Below, in pieces: positions 43,036 through 50,856 of a DNA stretch of 64,000 nucleotides. The translations under genes were made by a program, and so were the position numbers. Origin of the DNA: Pseudomonas moraviensis (GTDB lineage: Bacteria; Pseudomonadota; Gammaproteobacteria; Pseudomonadales; Pseudomonadaceae); assembly GCF_900105805.1 (NCBI RefSeq), contig NZ_LT629788.1, positions 868,001 to 932,000 on the forward strand. The letters run 5' to 3'. The notes beneath the pieces are model-generated. The model was not told where the DNA came from. It worked only from the letters and a program-made list of their open reading frames with translations, and ran no database searches. Numbering within the stretch: position 1 is the stretch's first letter; every line of letters begins with the position of its first letter.

Positions 43036-45240
43036 TTAGAAATCAATCGTCCCGGACAGCTTCGCCACCCGCGGTTCACCCTGGGTCAGGTACCCGCCCT
43101 GAGCCGATTCCCAGTACTTCTTGTTCGCCACGTTCTCAACGCCGAAACGCAGCGTCACGTCTTTCTCCGACACCTTGAACGCATAGCGCGCACCTGCGTC
43201 GAAGCGGTTCCACGTTGGCAAGCTGAGGTTGTTCGCTGCGTCGGCGTATTGCCCGCCGGTGCGCAGCATCCGCGCATTCAGCGCGACGCCTTGCAGACCC
43301 GGCACGTCCCAATCCACGCCAGCGTTGAACTGGAAGGTCGGCACGCCGATGGCGTGGTTGCCGTCGTTGGCACCGTTGAGGGTGTTTTTCAGTTCGGTGT
43401 CCATCAGGGTCAGGCCGCTGATCAGGCGCAGGCCATCGATCGGCTCGCCGAACACGTTCATTTCCACGCCTTTGTTGATCTGTTCGCCTTCACGGACGTA
43501 GGTGCAAGTGGTCGGACCGTTGATTTCGCAGTAGCCATCGCTTGGCTGTTCGATGCGGTAAACACCCAGACTTGCGCCGTAGGTGCCCATGTCGACTTTC
43601 ACGCCCACCTCGGTCTGCTTGGAGCGTTTCGGTGCGTAGACTTCGTTGCCGTTGGTCACGCGGAAACCGCCGGAGCTGGTCGGCGAGGTCGGACCCTGCG
43701 CCAGGCCCTCGATGTGGTTGGCGTAGATCGACACATGCTCCCACGGCTTGAACACGATGCCGTACACCGGCGTGGTGATCGATTCGTCGTAGCTCGACGA
43801 GCGCGGGCCGCTGCCGTAGCTGGCGTAGCTGTAACCCTGCACCACCAGTTGCTGGCGACGCAGGCCAGCGGTGACCAGCAGGCGATCGTCGAAGAAACCG
43901 AGGGTGTCGGAGATCGCTACGCTGCGGTTGAAGGTCTTGCCGACGATGCCGGGATCGTTGAGATCGCCGCCAGCGAAGTTGCCGACCGGTGCCGGCGGCG
44001 TGATCGGGTGATAGATGTTGTTCGAGTAGCGCGTCAGGTCGAAGTCATAGGCACTGCGCTGCTCAGCCCAGATCCCGGTCAGGCCGAAATTCAGCTTGTG
44101 GCTGACCGGGCCGGTGTTGAATTTGCCGTTGAGGCCGGCCATGACGCTGGTGTTGTCCTCGTCATGGGGCACGAACGAGCCGGTGGTAAACGACGCGCCG
44201 CTGTTGCCGACCAGGGTGGTCGAGTTGTAGCGGCCGACTTCACGGGTGTGCTTGGCGCCACCGGCGGCGTAGGCGGTCCAGTTGTCGTTGAGGTCGTACT
44301 CGGCGCGGAGCATGCCGAAAGTGTCTTCGATATCGGTGTAGCCCCACTTCGGCGCGTAGTTGGTATCGGCCGATGGCGCGTCCGGCAGGTGCGTGGCGGT
44401 ACCGAGGTTGACCGAGCTGCGGCCACCGTTGACGCGTTCTTTCTGATAGGCAAAGTCGCCGGAAAGCCGCAGCGCATCGCCGCGATAATCCAGACCGATG
44501 GCGAACAGTTTCGAGCGCTGGTTCTCGTGATCGATGCCGGTGTCGCCTTCGCGCTGCGACAGGTTGACCCGCGCGCCGAAGCGATTGTCTTCACCGAAGC
44601 GCTGGCCGATGTCGAAGTGATGACCGATGCGGCCTTCGCTGTTGATGTCGGTAGTGTAACGGCGCAGCGGCACATCGCCGGCGCGTTTTGGTTGCAGGTT
44701 GACGCCGCCGCCGATGCCGGAACCGGTCGGGGTCACGCCGTTGATGAAGGCATTGGGGCCTTTGAACACTTCCACGCGTTCCAGTGCATCGGTGGAAATG
44801 ATCTGCCGGGGCAAGACGCCGTACAGGCCGTTATAGGAAATATCATCGCCATTGAGCGGCAGGCCGCGAATCATGAAGACCTGCGCCTGGTTGGAGAAGC
44901 CCGAGGCCTGGCGCACCGAGGAATCGTTGAGCAGCACATCGGCGACGTTTTCCGCCTGCTGATCCTGGATCAGTTGCTCGGTGTAGGACGCCGCGCTGAA
45001 CGGCACGTCCATCATGTCCTGATTGCCCAGCACGCCCAATTGGCCGCCGCGTGCAACCTGACCGCCAGCGTAGACCGGGGGCAGGGCGTTGGGGGTTGGG
45101 GCCTGGGCGTTGATGTTGACGTCGTCGAGCACGAGCTCTTTGCTGTTGTCTTCAGCGGCGTGGGCGGTAACGGTCAGGGAACATAGCAGGGCAAGCAAAG
45201 TCGGGCGGAACGGAGCGCCGAGTCGAGCTGAAGCGGGCAT
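43036..45240 (-). CDS. TonB-dependent siderophore receptor
   Basis: 734 residues from the ATG at 45240. A signal peptide (ALLCSLTVTAHA) precedes a plug (ADVLLNDSSVRQASGFSNQA, FMIRGLPLNGDDISYNGLYG, VEVFKGPNAFINGV) and a barrel ending in GTIDF. The features fit receptors of the ferrichrome/hydroxamate class (FcuA/FhuE-like). There is no STN domain, so it does not signal to a sigma factor. No siderophore gene is linked; a xenosiderophore is the likely ligand. A Fur box was not convincingly found upstream. Confidence 0.9.
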   Translation of the reverse strand: MPASARLGAPFRPTLLALLCSLTVTAHAAEDNSKELVLDDVNINAQAPTPNALPPVYAGGQVARGGQLGVLGNQDMMDVPFSAASYTEQLIQDQQAENVADVLLNDSSVRQASGFSNQAQVFMIRGLPLNGDDISYNGLYGVLPRQIISTDALERVEVFKGPNAFINGVTPTGSGIGGGVNLQPKRAGDVPLRRYTTDINSEGRIGHHFDIGQRFGEDNRFGARVNLSQREGDTGIDHENQRSKLFAIGLDYRGDALRLSGDFAYQKERVNGGRSSVNLGTATHLPDAPSADTNYAPKWGYTDIEDTFGMLRAEYDLNDNWTAYAAGGAKHTREVGRYNSTTLVGNSGASFTTGSFVPHDEDNTSVMAGLNGKFNTGPVSHKLNFGLTGIWAEQRSAYDFDLTRYSNNIYHPITPPAPVGNFAGGDLNDPGIVGKTFNRSVAISDTLGFFDDRLLVTAGLRRQQLVVQGYSYASYGSGPRSSSYDESITTPVYGIVFKPWEHVSIYANHIEGLAQGPTSPTSSGGFRVTNGNEVYAPKRSKQTEVGVKVDMGTYGASLGVYRIEQPSDGYCEINGPTTCTYVREGEQINKGVEMNVFGEPIDGLRLISGLTLMDTELKNTLNGANDGNHAIGVPTFQFNAGVDWDVPGLQGVALNARMLRTGGQYADAANNLSLPTWNRFDAGARYAFKVSEKDVTLRFGVENVANKKYWESAQGGYLTQGEPRVAKLSGTIDF

Positions 45241-45572
45241 GTCGGATACCTGGAGGCGAGCGGCCAATGAATAAAATAAGGGCGGCGCGGAACTCCTTGC
45301 GCTAATGCGACTCCAGGCGCAAATGATAGGGTTTCGCAGTAACGTTTTGCAATCAGTTTGTCATCAGCCCCGTAAGAGCTGCACATTGTGGCGAGGGAGC
45401 TTGCTCCCGCTCGGCGGCGCAGCCGTCGCAATCCTGGACTCCCGGTTGTTTCTGGTTGACGCGGATGGCAGGATTCGGGGCCGCTCCGCAGCCCAGCGGG
45501 AGCAAGCTCCCTCGCCACAGGATTTGTGGGCTTGCAGGGGGAACGCGGCACACCGGACTGGAAGGAGCAACG
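45241..45572. repeat. 332-bp intergenic region with a family C REP pair
   Basis: Arms gtggcgagggagcttgctcc (45387 on) and the complementary ggagcaagctccctcgccac (to 45518) with a 90-base spacer in which the two sides also pair partly. The rest of the gap is the receptor promoter region and the GGAAGGAG ribosome site of the lipoprotein gene. Confidence 0.85.
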
Positions 45573-46664
45573 ATGCACACCTCAAGATTACTCGCCACAC
45601 TCGGCGCCTTGCTGCTGCTCGCCGGTTGCGCCAGCCAGCGCAGCAACGAACCGGCACCGCGCCCGCCGGCCGAAGTGAAAGCGGAAATCGTCCGCTTGCT
45701 GCCGGCGAAAACCGCTGATCGCCAAGGCTGGGCCACGGACATCTACGCCGCGTTCGCCGCGCAGGGCATCAATACCACCACGCAAAATCTCTGTTCGGTA
45801 CTGGCCGTGGCGGAACAGGAATCCACTTTCCAGGCCGACCCGACGGTGCCCGGTCTGGGCAAGATTGCCCGCGACGAGATCGATCGCCGCGCCGCCAAGG
45901 TGCACATCCCCAGCTTGTTGGTCAGCGGCGCTCTGCAAGTGCGCTCGCCCAACGGCAAGACCTACAGCGAACGCCTGAATGCAGCGCGCAGTGAAAAGGA
46001 GCTGAGCGCGATTTTCGATGACTTCATCGGCATGGTACCGATGGGGCGCACCCTGTTCGGCGGCTTCAACCCGGTGCACACCGGCGGGCCAATGCAGGTC
46101 AGCATTGAATTCGCTGAAGAGCACGCCAAGGATTACCCGTATCCGGTGGACGGCACGATTCGCCGTGAAGTGTTCAGCCGGCGCGGCGGCATGTATTTCG
46201 GCATCGCCCATTTGCTCGGCTATCCGGTGAATTACCGCGAGCCGCTGTATCGTTTCGCCGATTTCAACGCCGGCTGGTACGCCAGCCGCAATGCTGCGTT
46301 TCAGAACGCGGTCAGTCGCGCGTCCGGCATTCCGCTGACCCTGGACGGCGACCTGATCCGCTACGATTCGATCATGCCCGGCAGCACCGAACTGGCGGTA
46401 CGCACCCTTGGCAAGTCGCTGGGCATGCGCAACCCGACGATTCGCGATCAACTGGAGAAGGGCAAAACCCTGGAATTCGAAGAGACCAAACTCTATCAGC
46501 GCGTGTTCGAACTGGCGGAGCGAGCCGAAGGCAAGGCATTACCGCGTGCGCTATTGCCGGGGATCGTGCTGCAGAGCCCGAAGATCACCCGCAAACTCAC
46601 CACAGCCTGGTTCGCCAAACGCGTGGACGAGCGCTACAAACGCTGCATGGCCAAGGCCGGATAA
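45573..46664 (+). CDS. DUF1615-type lipoprotein
   Basis: 363 residues from the ATG at 45573 (AAGGAG upstream). A lipoprotein signal LLLLAGC puts the acylated Cys at 19. The mature protein begins with a Pro-rich linker, then LCSVLAVAEQESTFQADPTV, reminiscent of a lytic-transglycosylase catalytic Glu region, and PMGRTLFGGFNPVHTGGPM. This is the pattern of DUF1615, whose function is unknown; a cell-wall role is possible. Single gene. Confidence 0.82.
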   Translation: MHTSRLLATLGALLLLAGCASQRSNEPAPRPPAEVKAEIVRLLPAKTADRQGWATDIYAAFAAQGINTTTQNLCSVLAVAEQESTFQADPTVPGLGKIARDEIDRRAAKVHIPSLLVSGALQVRSPNGKTYSERLNAARSEKELSAIFDDFIGMVPMGRTLFGGFNPVHTGGPMQVSIEFAEEHAKDYPYPVDGTIRREVFSRRGGMYFGIAHLLGYPVNYREPLYRFADFNAGWYASRNAAFQNAVSRASGIPLTLDGDLIRYDSIMPGSTELAVRTLGKSLGMRNPTIRDQLEKGKTLEFEETKLYQRVFELAERAEGKALPRALLPGIVLQSPKITRKLTTAWFAKRVDERYKRCMAKAG

Positions 46665-46676
46665 AACAGGCAGACA

Positions 46677-46705
46677 TAAAAAACCCGGCTGCGGGAGCCG
46701 GGTTT
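46677..46705. terminator. bidirectional hairpin terminator
   Basis: Stem aaacccggct / agccgggttt (46681-46690 and 46696-46705) with a 5-base loop. The A-run at 46677-46683 becomes a U-tract for the minus-strand gene; on the plus side the T-run is short. It lies between convergent genes. Confidence 0.8.
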
Positions 46706-46734
46706 CTCTGCGGTGTTGCGCTTGCAGTCATGCA

Positions 46735-47097
46735 TCAGGCAACACGGCGTTCGATCAGACGATCAGCACCACCTTCGGCAACACGGCGTTCGATCAGACG
46801 ATCAGCACCACCTTCGGCAACACGGCGTTCGATCAGACGATCCGAGCCTCCTTCAGCAACACGACGTTCGATCAGGCGATCAGCGCCACCTTCAGCAACG
46901 CGACGTTCGATCAGACGATCCGAACCACCTTCGGCAACGCGGCGTTCGATCAGGCGATCCGAACCGCCTTCGGCCAGACGGCTTTCGATCAGTTTGTCCG
47001 AGCCGCCTTCGGCGATCATGGTGTGCGCCGGGGTGGCGGCAAAAGCGTTAACTGCGAAAACCGAGAAAGCGATGCTGAGAAGAGTCTGGCGTTTCAT
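46735..47097 (-). CDS. secreted protein of seven 13-residue tandem repeats
   Basis: 120 residues. A signal peptide ends at about residue 20 (FSVFAVNAFA), a short linker ATPAHTMI follows, and residues 29-119 are seven repeats of AEGG(S/A)D(R/K)LIE(R/S)R(V/L). Each repeat has an acidic Gly turn and a short amphipathic stretch rich in Arg/Glu. The first repeat is the most diverged, and the later ones differ mostly by Ser/Ala. No known domain; no cysteine. The protein should reach the periplasm or beyond. It is a single gene with its own terminator. Similar short repeat proteins are, I believe, widespread in Pseudomonas but uncharacterised. Confidence 0.8.
   Translation of the reverse strand: MKRQTLLSIAFSVFAVNAFAATPAHTMIAEGGSDKLIESRLAEGGSDRLIERRVAEGGSDRLIERRVAEGGADRLIERRVAEGGSDRLIERRVAEGGADRLIERRVAEGGADRLIERRVA
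46741..47013. repeat. seven 39-bp tandem repeats (coding)
   Basis: The DNA unit, containing ggcgttcgatcagacgatc on the plus strand, repeats every 39 bases (13 codons) seven times with a few substitutions. Because 39 is a multiple of three, other frames also stay open through the block. The units abut without spacers, so this is not a CRISPR array. Confidence 0.92.
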
Positions 47098-47208
47098 GAT
47101 GGTGTGCTCCGGGGTGTTGTTGGTTGGTATGGAGCCGATGTTACGCCCGGAATTTTTTATGAGAACTTCATTGCCGTGATGGTGAACATCGACGTCGATG
47201 ATGATTGA

Positions 47209-47280
47209 TGTAGGAGCTGCCGAAGGCTGCGATCTTTTGATCTTGAAAACAAAGATCGCAGCCTTCGGCAGCTCCTACAG
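47209..47280. repeat. REP pair, family A
   Basis: Inverted copies of tgtaggagctgccgaaggct with a short loop, between the repeat-protein gene and the anti-sigma gene. Confidence 0.9.
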
Positions 47281-47286
47281 GGCACA

Positions 47287-47979
47287 CTACAAGACTTTGA
47301 CCGCACGCCCGATCGCCTGAATCGGCCCCGTCGGTTTGCCGATCGGCGAGCCGCTCGCGCGTTCCAGCGTCAGCTCGAACAGTTGGTTGGGCTGCAGTGG
47401 CGGCAATTTGTCCAGCGGCACCGACAAAGCCTGCCCCGGTTTGACCAGGCCCAGGGAAACCGGCCCCGACCAGCCGTCAGCCTTGGTCCAGAACTCCAGC
47501 GCCTTGTCCGCCGGCACCTCGACCACGCCCAGCGGAATCAACTGGATCTCCCGGGAATCGCTCGCCTGAATCACCCAACCCGGCGCCTTGTCCTGCGGCG
47601 CCACCAGCACCACCAGATAACTCGGTTTCGGCGCAGTCTGGGTCAGCAGAAGCGTGCCGAGGATCAATGTCGCCGCCAGACCGGCGGCGCTCAGACCGCG
47701 CCACAGCGGCAGCAGGTTCCACCACGAAGTCAGCGGTTTGCTCACCGTCAGTCGTTCGAGACTGCGTTCGATGCGAGGCCACAGCTGCGCCGAGGGTTGC
47801 TGTGGCTCGGCCAGATCGGTCAGCTCCAGCAGCCGGCGTTCCCAGGCATCCACGGCTGCCCGCAATTCGGGTTCGTCGGGCAAACGCCGTTGCACCTCGA
47901 TGCGCTGCTCGAACGACAGCGTGCCGAGCACGTATTCGCCGGCCAGTTCATCCCGGTCCTGCGCTGATTCGCCGGTCAT
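47287..47979 (-). CDS. RskA-type transmembrane anti-sigma factor
   Basis: 230 residues from the ATG at 47979, which overlaps the sigma gene's stop (ATGA). The N-terminal helical region DELAGEYVLGTLSFEQRIEV binds the sigma factor, one membrane helix lies near 92-112 (GLSAAGLAATLILGTLLL), and the periplasmic domain reads PGWVIQASDSREIQLIPLG, as in RskA/anti-sigma-K proteins. It lacks the zinc-binding HxxxCxxC motif. It holds the partner sigma factor at the membrane until an unknown envelope signal. Confidence 0.9.
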   Translation of the reverse strand: MTGESAQDRDELAGEYVLGTLSFEQRIEVQRRLPDEPELRAAVDAWERRLLELTDLAEPQQPSAQLWPRIERSLERLTVSKPLTSWWNLLPLWRGLSAAGLAATLILGTLLLTQTAPKPSYLVVLVAPQDKAPGWVIQASDSREIQLIPLGVVEVPADKALEFWTKADGWSGPVSLGLVKPGQALSVPLDKLPPLQPNQLFELTLERASGSPIGKPTGPIQAIGRAVKVL

Positions 47980-48503
47980 CCCATGCACTCCCGCAAAGCA
48001 TTGAGGCTGCGCTTGATCCACGCTTTGACCGTGCCCAGCGGCGTGTCGAGGCGTGCGGAAATCTGCGCATGGCTGTAACCGTCGACGTAGGCGTGGAGGA
48101 TACAGCTGCGCCGCTGCGGTTCCAGTTGCTCGAGGCAGCGATGGATGCGCGCCGAGTGAACATCGGCCAGCTCATCAGGCGCCGTTGCCTCATGTTCTTC
48201 GCTGAAGGGCGTTTCCCGACTTTGCCTGCGCAGCTGATTCAAGGCCAGATGCCGGGTCACGCTGAACATCCAGCCCCGCGCCGAACCGCGCGCCGGGTCG
48301 AACCCGGAAGCACCATTCCAGATCTTGATGAACGCCTCATGCACGACGTCCTCTGCCAGCGCCGTATCGCGCACCAGCCGCTTGGCTACGCCGAGCAGGC
48401 GCGGGCCTTCCTGCACATACAAATCGCGCAAGGCCGCCCGCTCGCCCCGGGCACAGGCAGCGAGGCGGGCTTCGTAATCGAAAACGGATTCGGCTAAAGG
48501 CAT
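47976..48503 (-). CDS. ECF sigma factor (SigK-like)
   Basis: 175 residues from the ATG at 48503. Region 2 (ALAEDVVHEAFIKIWNGASG, ARGWMFSVTRHLALNQLRRQ) and region 4 (RRSCILHAYVDGYSHAQISA, TPLGTVKAWIKRSLNALRE) are clear. It is translationally coupled to the RskA-like anti-sigma gene. Regulon unknown; the DUF3455 gene upstream on the same strand is a candidate target or partner. Confidence 0.92.
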   Translation of the reverse strand: MPLAESVFDYEARLAACARGERAALRDLYVQEGPRLLGVAKRLVRDTALAEDVVHEAFIKIWNGASGFDPARGSARGWMFSVTRHLALNQLRRQSRETPFSEEHEATAPDELADVHSARIHRCLEQLEPQRRSCILHAYVDGYSHAQISARLDTPLGTVKAWIKRSLNALRECMG

Positions 48504-48548
48504 GGCGTGCAATCTAGCTCACATTCTCCAGAATCACACAGTCCCACT

Positions 48549-48638
48549 TGTAGGAGTGAGCCTGCTCGCGATAGCGCTGTGTCAGCCGGCAGATCGTTCA
48601 CTGACATACCGCTATCGCGAGCAGGCTCACTCCTACAG
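48549..48638. repeat. REP pair, family B
   Basis: Inverted copies of tgtaggagtgagcctgctcg, between the sigma gene and the DUF3455 gene. Confidence 0.9.
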
Positions 48639-48661
48639 GGATTTGTGCTGGGATCGAGATA

Positions 48662-49183
48662 TCAGTTCGCCGCCCAGAAAATATAATCCGCCTGGTACTT
48701 CACCATTTCCTGCTTGCCCTTGTTCGCCATGGTGCACTCACTGCCCGGCGCTACGCCGCCCTTGAGCGCAACACGCTGGATGTAGCTGACCCCGGTCATC
48801 GCGCCTTTGCCCTCGGCCGGATTGGCCTTGACCAGTTGATAGGGCAGGTTGCCCGGGCTCGACGGTGCCACGGCCAGTTGCGTGCCGGTGACTTTCGATC
48901 CGTCTTTCGCTTGCCAGGTCGCCGGTGGGCCGAAGTAGGTGCCGACCTGTTTGCCGCTGCGATCATTGAGCACCGCTTTCGGCCCGACAAAAGTCCACTC
49001 GGTCTGCCCGGCCATATTGGGCTTGTCGCGGCATTCGTAGGTGATCTCGCCAACCCCGGTGGTTTCCAGGGCAATCCTGTGCCCGTCCGGCACTTTGATC
49101 GCGTCGGGATAACTGCTCTGGGCAAACGTGCTGGTGGTGAAAGCGAGCAAACCGGTGAAGCCAATCAGCTGGGTGATGTTCAT
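48662..49183 (-). CDS. DUF3455-type secreted protein
   Basis: 173 residues with a signal peptide (to TSTFA, about residue 21). The mature part has VPDGHRIALETTGVGEITYE and AKDGSKVTGTQLAVAPSSPG, the recurring pattern of DUF3455 beta-rich proteins, and two cysteines (YECRDK, GSECTM) likely to form a disulfide. Function unknown. It is upstream of an ECF sigma gene on the same strand. Confidence 0.8.
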   Translation of the reverse strand: MNITQLIGFTGLLAFTTSTFAQSSYPDAIKVPDGHRIALETTGVGEITYECRDKPNMAGQTEWTFVGPKAVLNDRSGKQVGTYFGPPATWQAKDGSKVTGTQLAVAPSSPGNLPYQLVKANPAEGKGAMTGVSYIQRVALKGGVAPGSECTMANKGKQEMVKYQADYIFWAAN

Positions 49184-49307
49184 CCGATGATTCTCCGAAA
49201 AGGGTAGAGCACTGACAGCACAAAAGTGCGCTGTTACAAGGACTACCCGTGGCGGAGGCGATTGGATGCAGTGCCGGGAGAATATTTTTGATGACTCGCC
49301 ACAACCC

Positions 49308-49396
49308 TGTAGGAGTGAGCCTGCTCGCGATAGCGGTATGCCTGCTATATAAGTTTTGCTGACACGACGCCATCGCGAGCAGGCTCACTCCTACAG
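49308..49396. repeat. REP pair, family B
   Basis: Inverted copies of tgtaggagtgagcctgctcg with drifted ends (right arm gccatcgcgagcaggc), between divergent genes. Confidence 0.88.
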
Positions 49397-49472
49397 GGGG
49401 TTACGTCGGAGACTTTTACACCCGAGCCACAGCCATCTACCCTGTGCAAAGGCCTTATCGGGGGAAACGGAC

Positions 49473-50102
49473 ATGTACCAGCTCTACGGGCACAAGAATT
49501 CCGGCGCGGCCGCCATCGAGGCAGCACTGGAGTTGTGCCAGATCGCCTATCGATTCATTGATACCGAAGCCAGCGCCGAAGCCGCCGAAGCGCTGGGCAA
49601 ACTCAATCCGCTGAAGCAGATCCCGACCCTGCAACTGCCGGACGGCAGCGCCATGACTGAAAGTGCGGCGATCCTGATCCACCTGGGCCTGACGTTTCCC
49701 AAGTCCGGCCTGCTGCCGAGCGAGGCGGCTGATCGCGATCAGGCGATTCGCGGCCTGGCCTATATCGTCGGCAATTGCTACGCGGCGGTCGGCATCATCG
49801 ATTACCCCGAGCGCTGGTTGATCACGCCCGACGAGAGCGCACGGCAGAACCTGATCGCTGGCACGCGCCAGCGCCTGCACTTCAGTTGGGAGATATTTGC
49901 CGATCAGTTTTCCGGCGAGCTGTATCTGGATGACGAAACCCCCGGGGCACTGGATGTGCTGGCGGCAGTGGTGAGCCGCTGGGCCGGCAGCCGCGAACAT
50001 CTGCGCCAGACCCGCCCGGGGTTTTATGCGTGGTTGCAAAGGATTGACCGACACCCGGTGCTGGCACCGGTGTTCGAACGGCATTGGCCCTCTCAAGGCT
50101 GA
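49473..50102 (+). CDS. glutathione S-transferase family protein
   Basis: 209 residues from the ATG at 49473. N-terminal thioredoxin fold (MYQLYGHKNSGAAAIEAALE, NPLKQIPTLQLPDGSAMTES with cis-Pro and Glu-Ser glutathione contacts) and a C-terminal helical domain with RPGFYAWLQRIDRHP. Class and substrate cannot be assigned. Single gene between REP pairs. Confidence 0.87.
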   Translation: MYQLYGHKNSGAAAIEAALELCQIAYRFIDTEASAEAAEALGKLNPLKQIPTLQLPDGSAMTESAAILIHLGLTFPKSGLLPSEAADRDQAIRGLAYIVGNCYAAVGIIDYPERWLITPDESARQNLIAGTRQRLHFSWEIFADQFSGELYLDDETPGALDVLAAVVSRWAGSREHLRQTRPGFYAWLQRIDRHPVLAPVFERHWPSQG

Positions 50103-50114
50103 CAAATAGCCCCT

Positions 50115-50202
50115 TGTGGGAGCGAGCCTGCTCGCGAAAGCGGTGTGTCAGCCAAAGATGTTTCGACTGACCCAGCGCATTCGCGAGCAGGCTCGCTCCC
50201 AC
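50115..50202. repeat. REP pair, family B variant
   Basis: Inverted copies with tgtgggagcgagcctgctcg and cgagcaggctcgctcccaca; both arms carry the matching changes, so pairing is kept. Confidence 0.88.
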
Positions 50203-50220
50203 AACGGCACGGCGGTGGGC

Positions 50221-50661
50221 TCATTCGCCGCGAATGTATTGCTCGAGCTGTTTGATCAATTCAGCCTGTTCGGCAATCGCTTCCTTCACCAGGTCGCCGA
50301 TCGACAGCAGACCAATCAACTGGCCGTCCTCGACCACCGGCAGGTGGCGCAGGCGTTTGTCCGACATGATGCCCAGGCAGGTATCGACGGTTTGCCGGGT
50401 GTCCACGGTGATCACGTCCTTGACCATGATGTCGCGCACCGGCGTGCCCACCGAGGAGCGGCCGTGCAGCACCAGTTTGCGTGCATAGTCGCGCTCGCTG
50501 ATGATGCCGACCACTTTGTCGTCTTCGACCACCAGCAAGGCGCCGACGTTTTTCTCGGCCATCTTCATCAGCGCTTCGAGCACCATGTGATCGGGTTTGA
50601 TCTGGTGCACTTCCTGATTTTTCTGATCTTTGAGCTTGAGCAGTTGGGCGACGGTCTTCAT
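50221..50661 (-). CDS. tandem CBS-domain protein
   Basis: 146 residues made almost wholly of two CBS motifs: KNVGALLVVEDDKVVGIISE and KRLRHLPVVEDGQLIGLLSI, with the DxxxT-like TVDTRQTVDTCLGIM between them. Such stand-alone Bateman modules bind adenine nucleotides and regulate partners. The partner is unknown. Confidence 0.9.
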   Translation of the reverse strand: MKTVAQLLKLKDQKNQEVHQIKPDHMVLEALMKMAEKNVGALLVVEDDKVVGIISERDYARKLVLHGRSSVGTPVRDIMVKDVITVDTRQTVDTCLGIMSDKRLRHLPVVEDGQLIGLLSIGDLVKEAIAEQAELIKQLEQYIRGE

Positions 50662-50856
50662 GGCGGTTACTCAGGTGTTGTCGTTGTTCATCAAGCATCG
50701 TAGACGCAGCCGCGCAGAGCAAGGTGGCAAAGCGGCAGTTAGCGTGCAAAAAACGCCATTCGCCGGGTTTTTCCGCAGATCCGCGGTATTTTTTGCCAGG
50801 GCCAGGCGTGGCAATGCCGCGTAGAATGCCGGTCAGTCTGATTTTTCGAGGTCGCA

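Noticed and set aside
43249..45186. 645-codon open frame antisense to the siderophore receptor
   Set aside because: Same reason: a third-position GC shadow of a clear TonB-dependent receptor.
46741..47013. CRISPR array
   Set aside because: Units of 39 bp abut without unique spacers and encode a 13-residue protein repeat in frame after a signal peptide.
50662..50856. LexA box before polB
   Set aside because: No CTG-N10-CAG site with a convincing AT-rich centre was seen.
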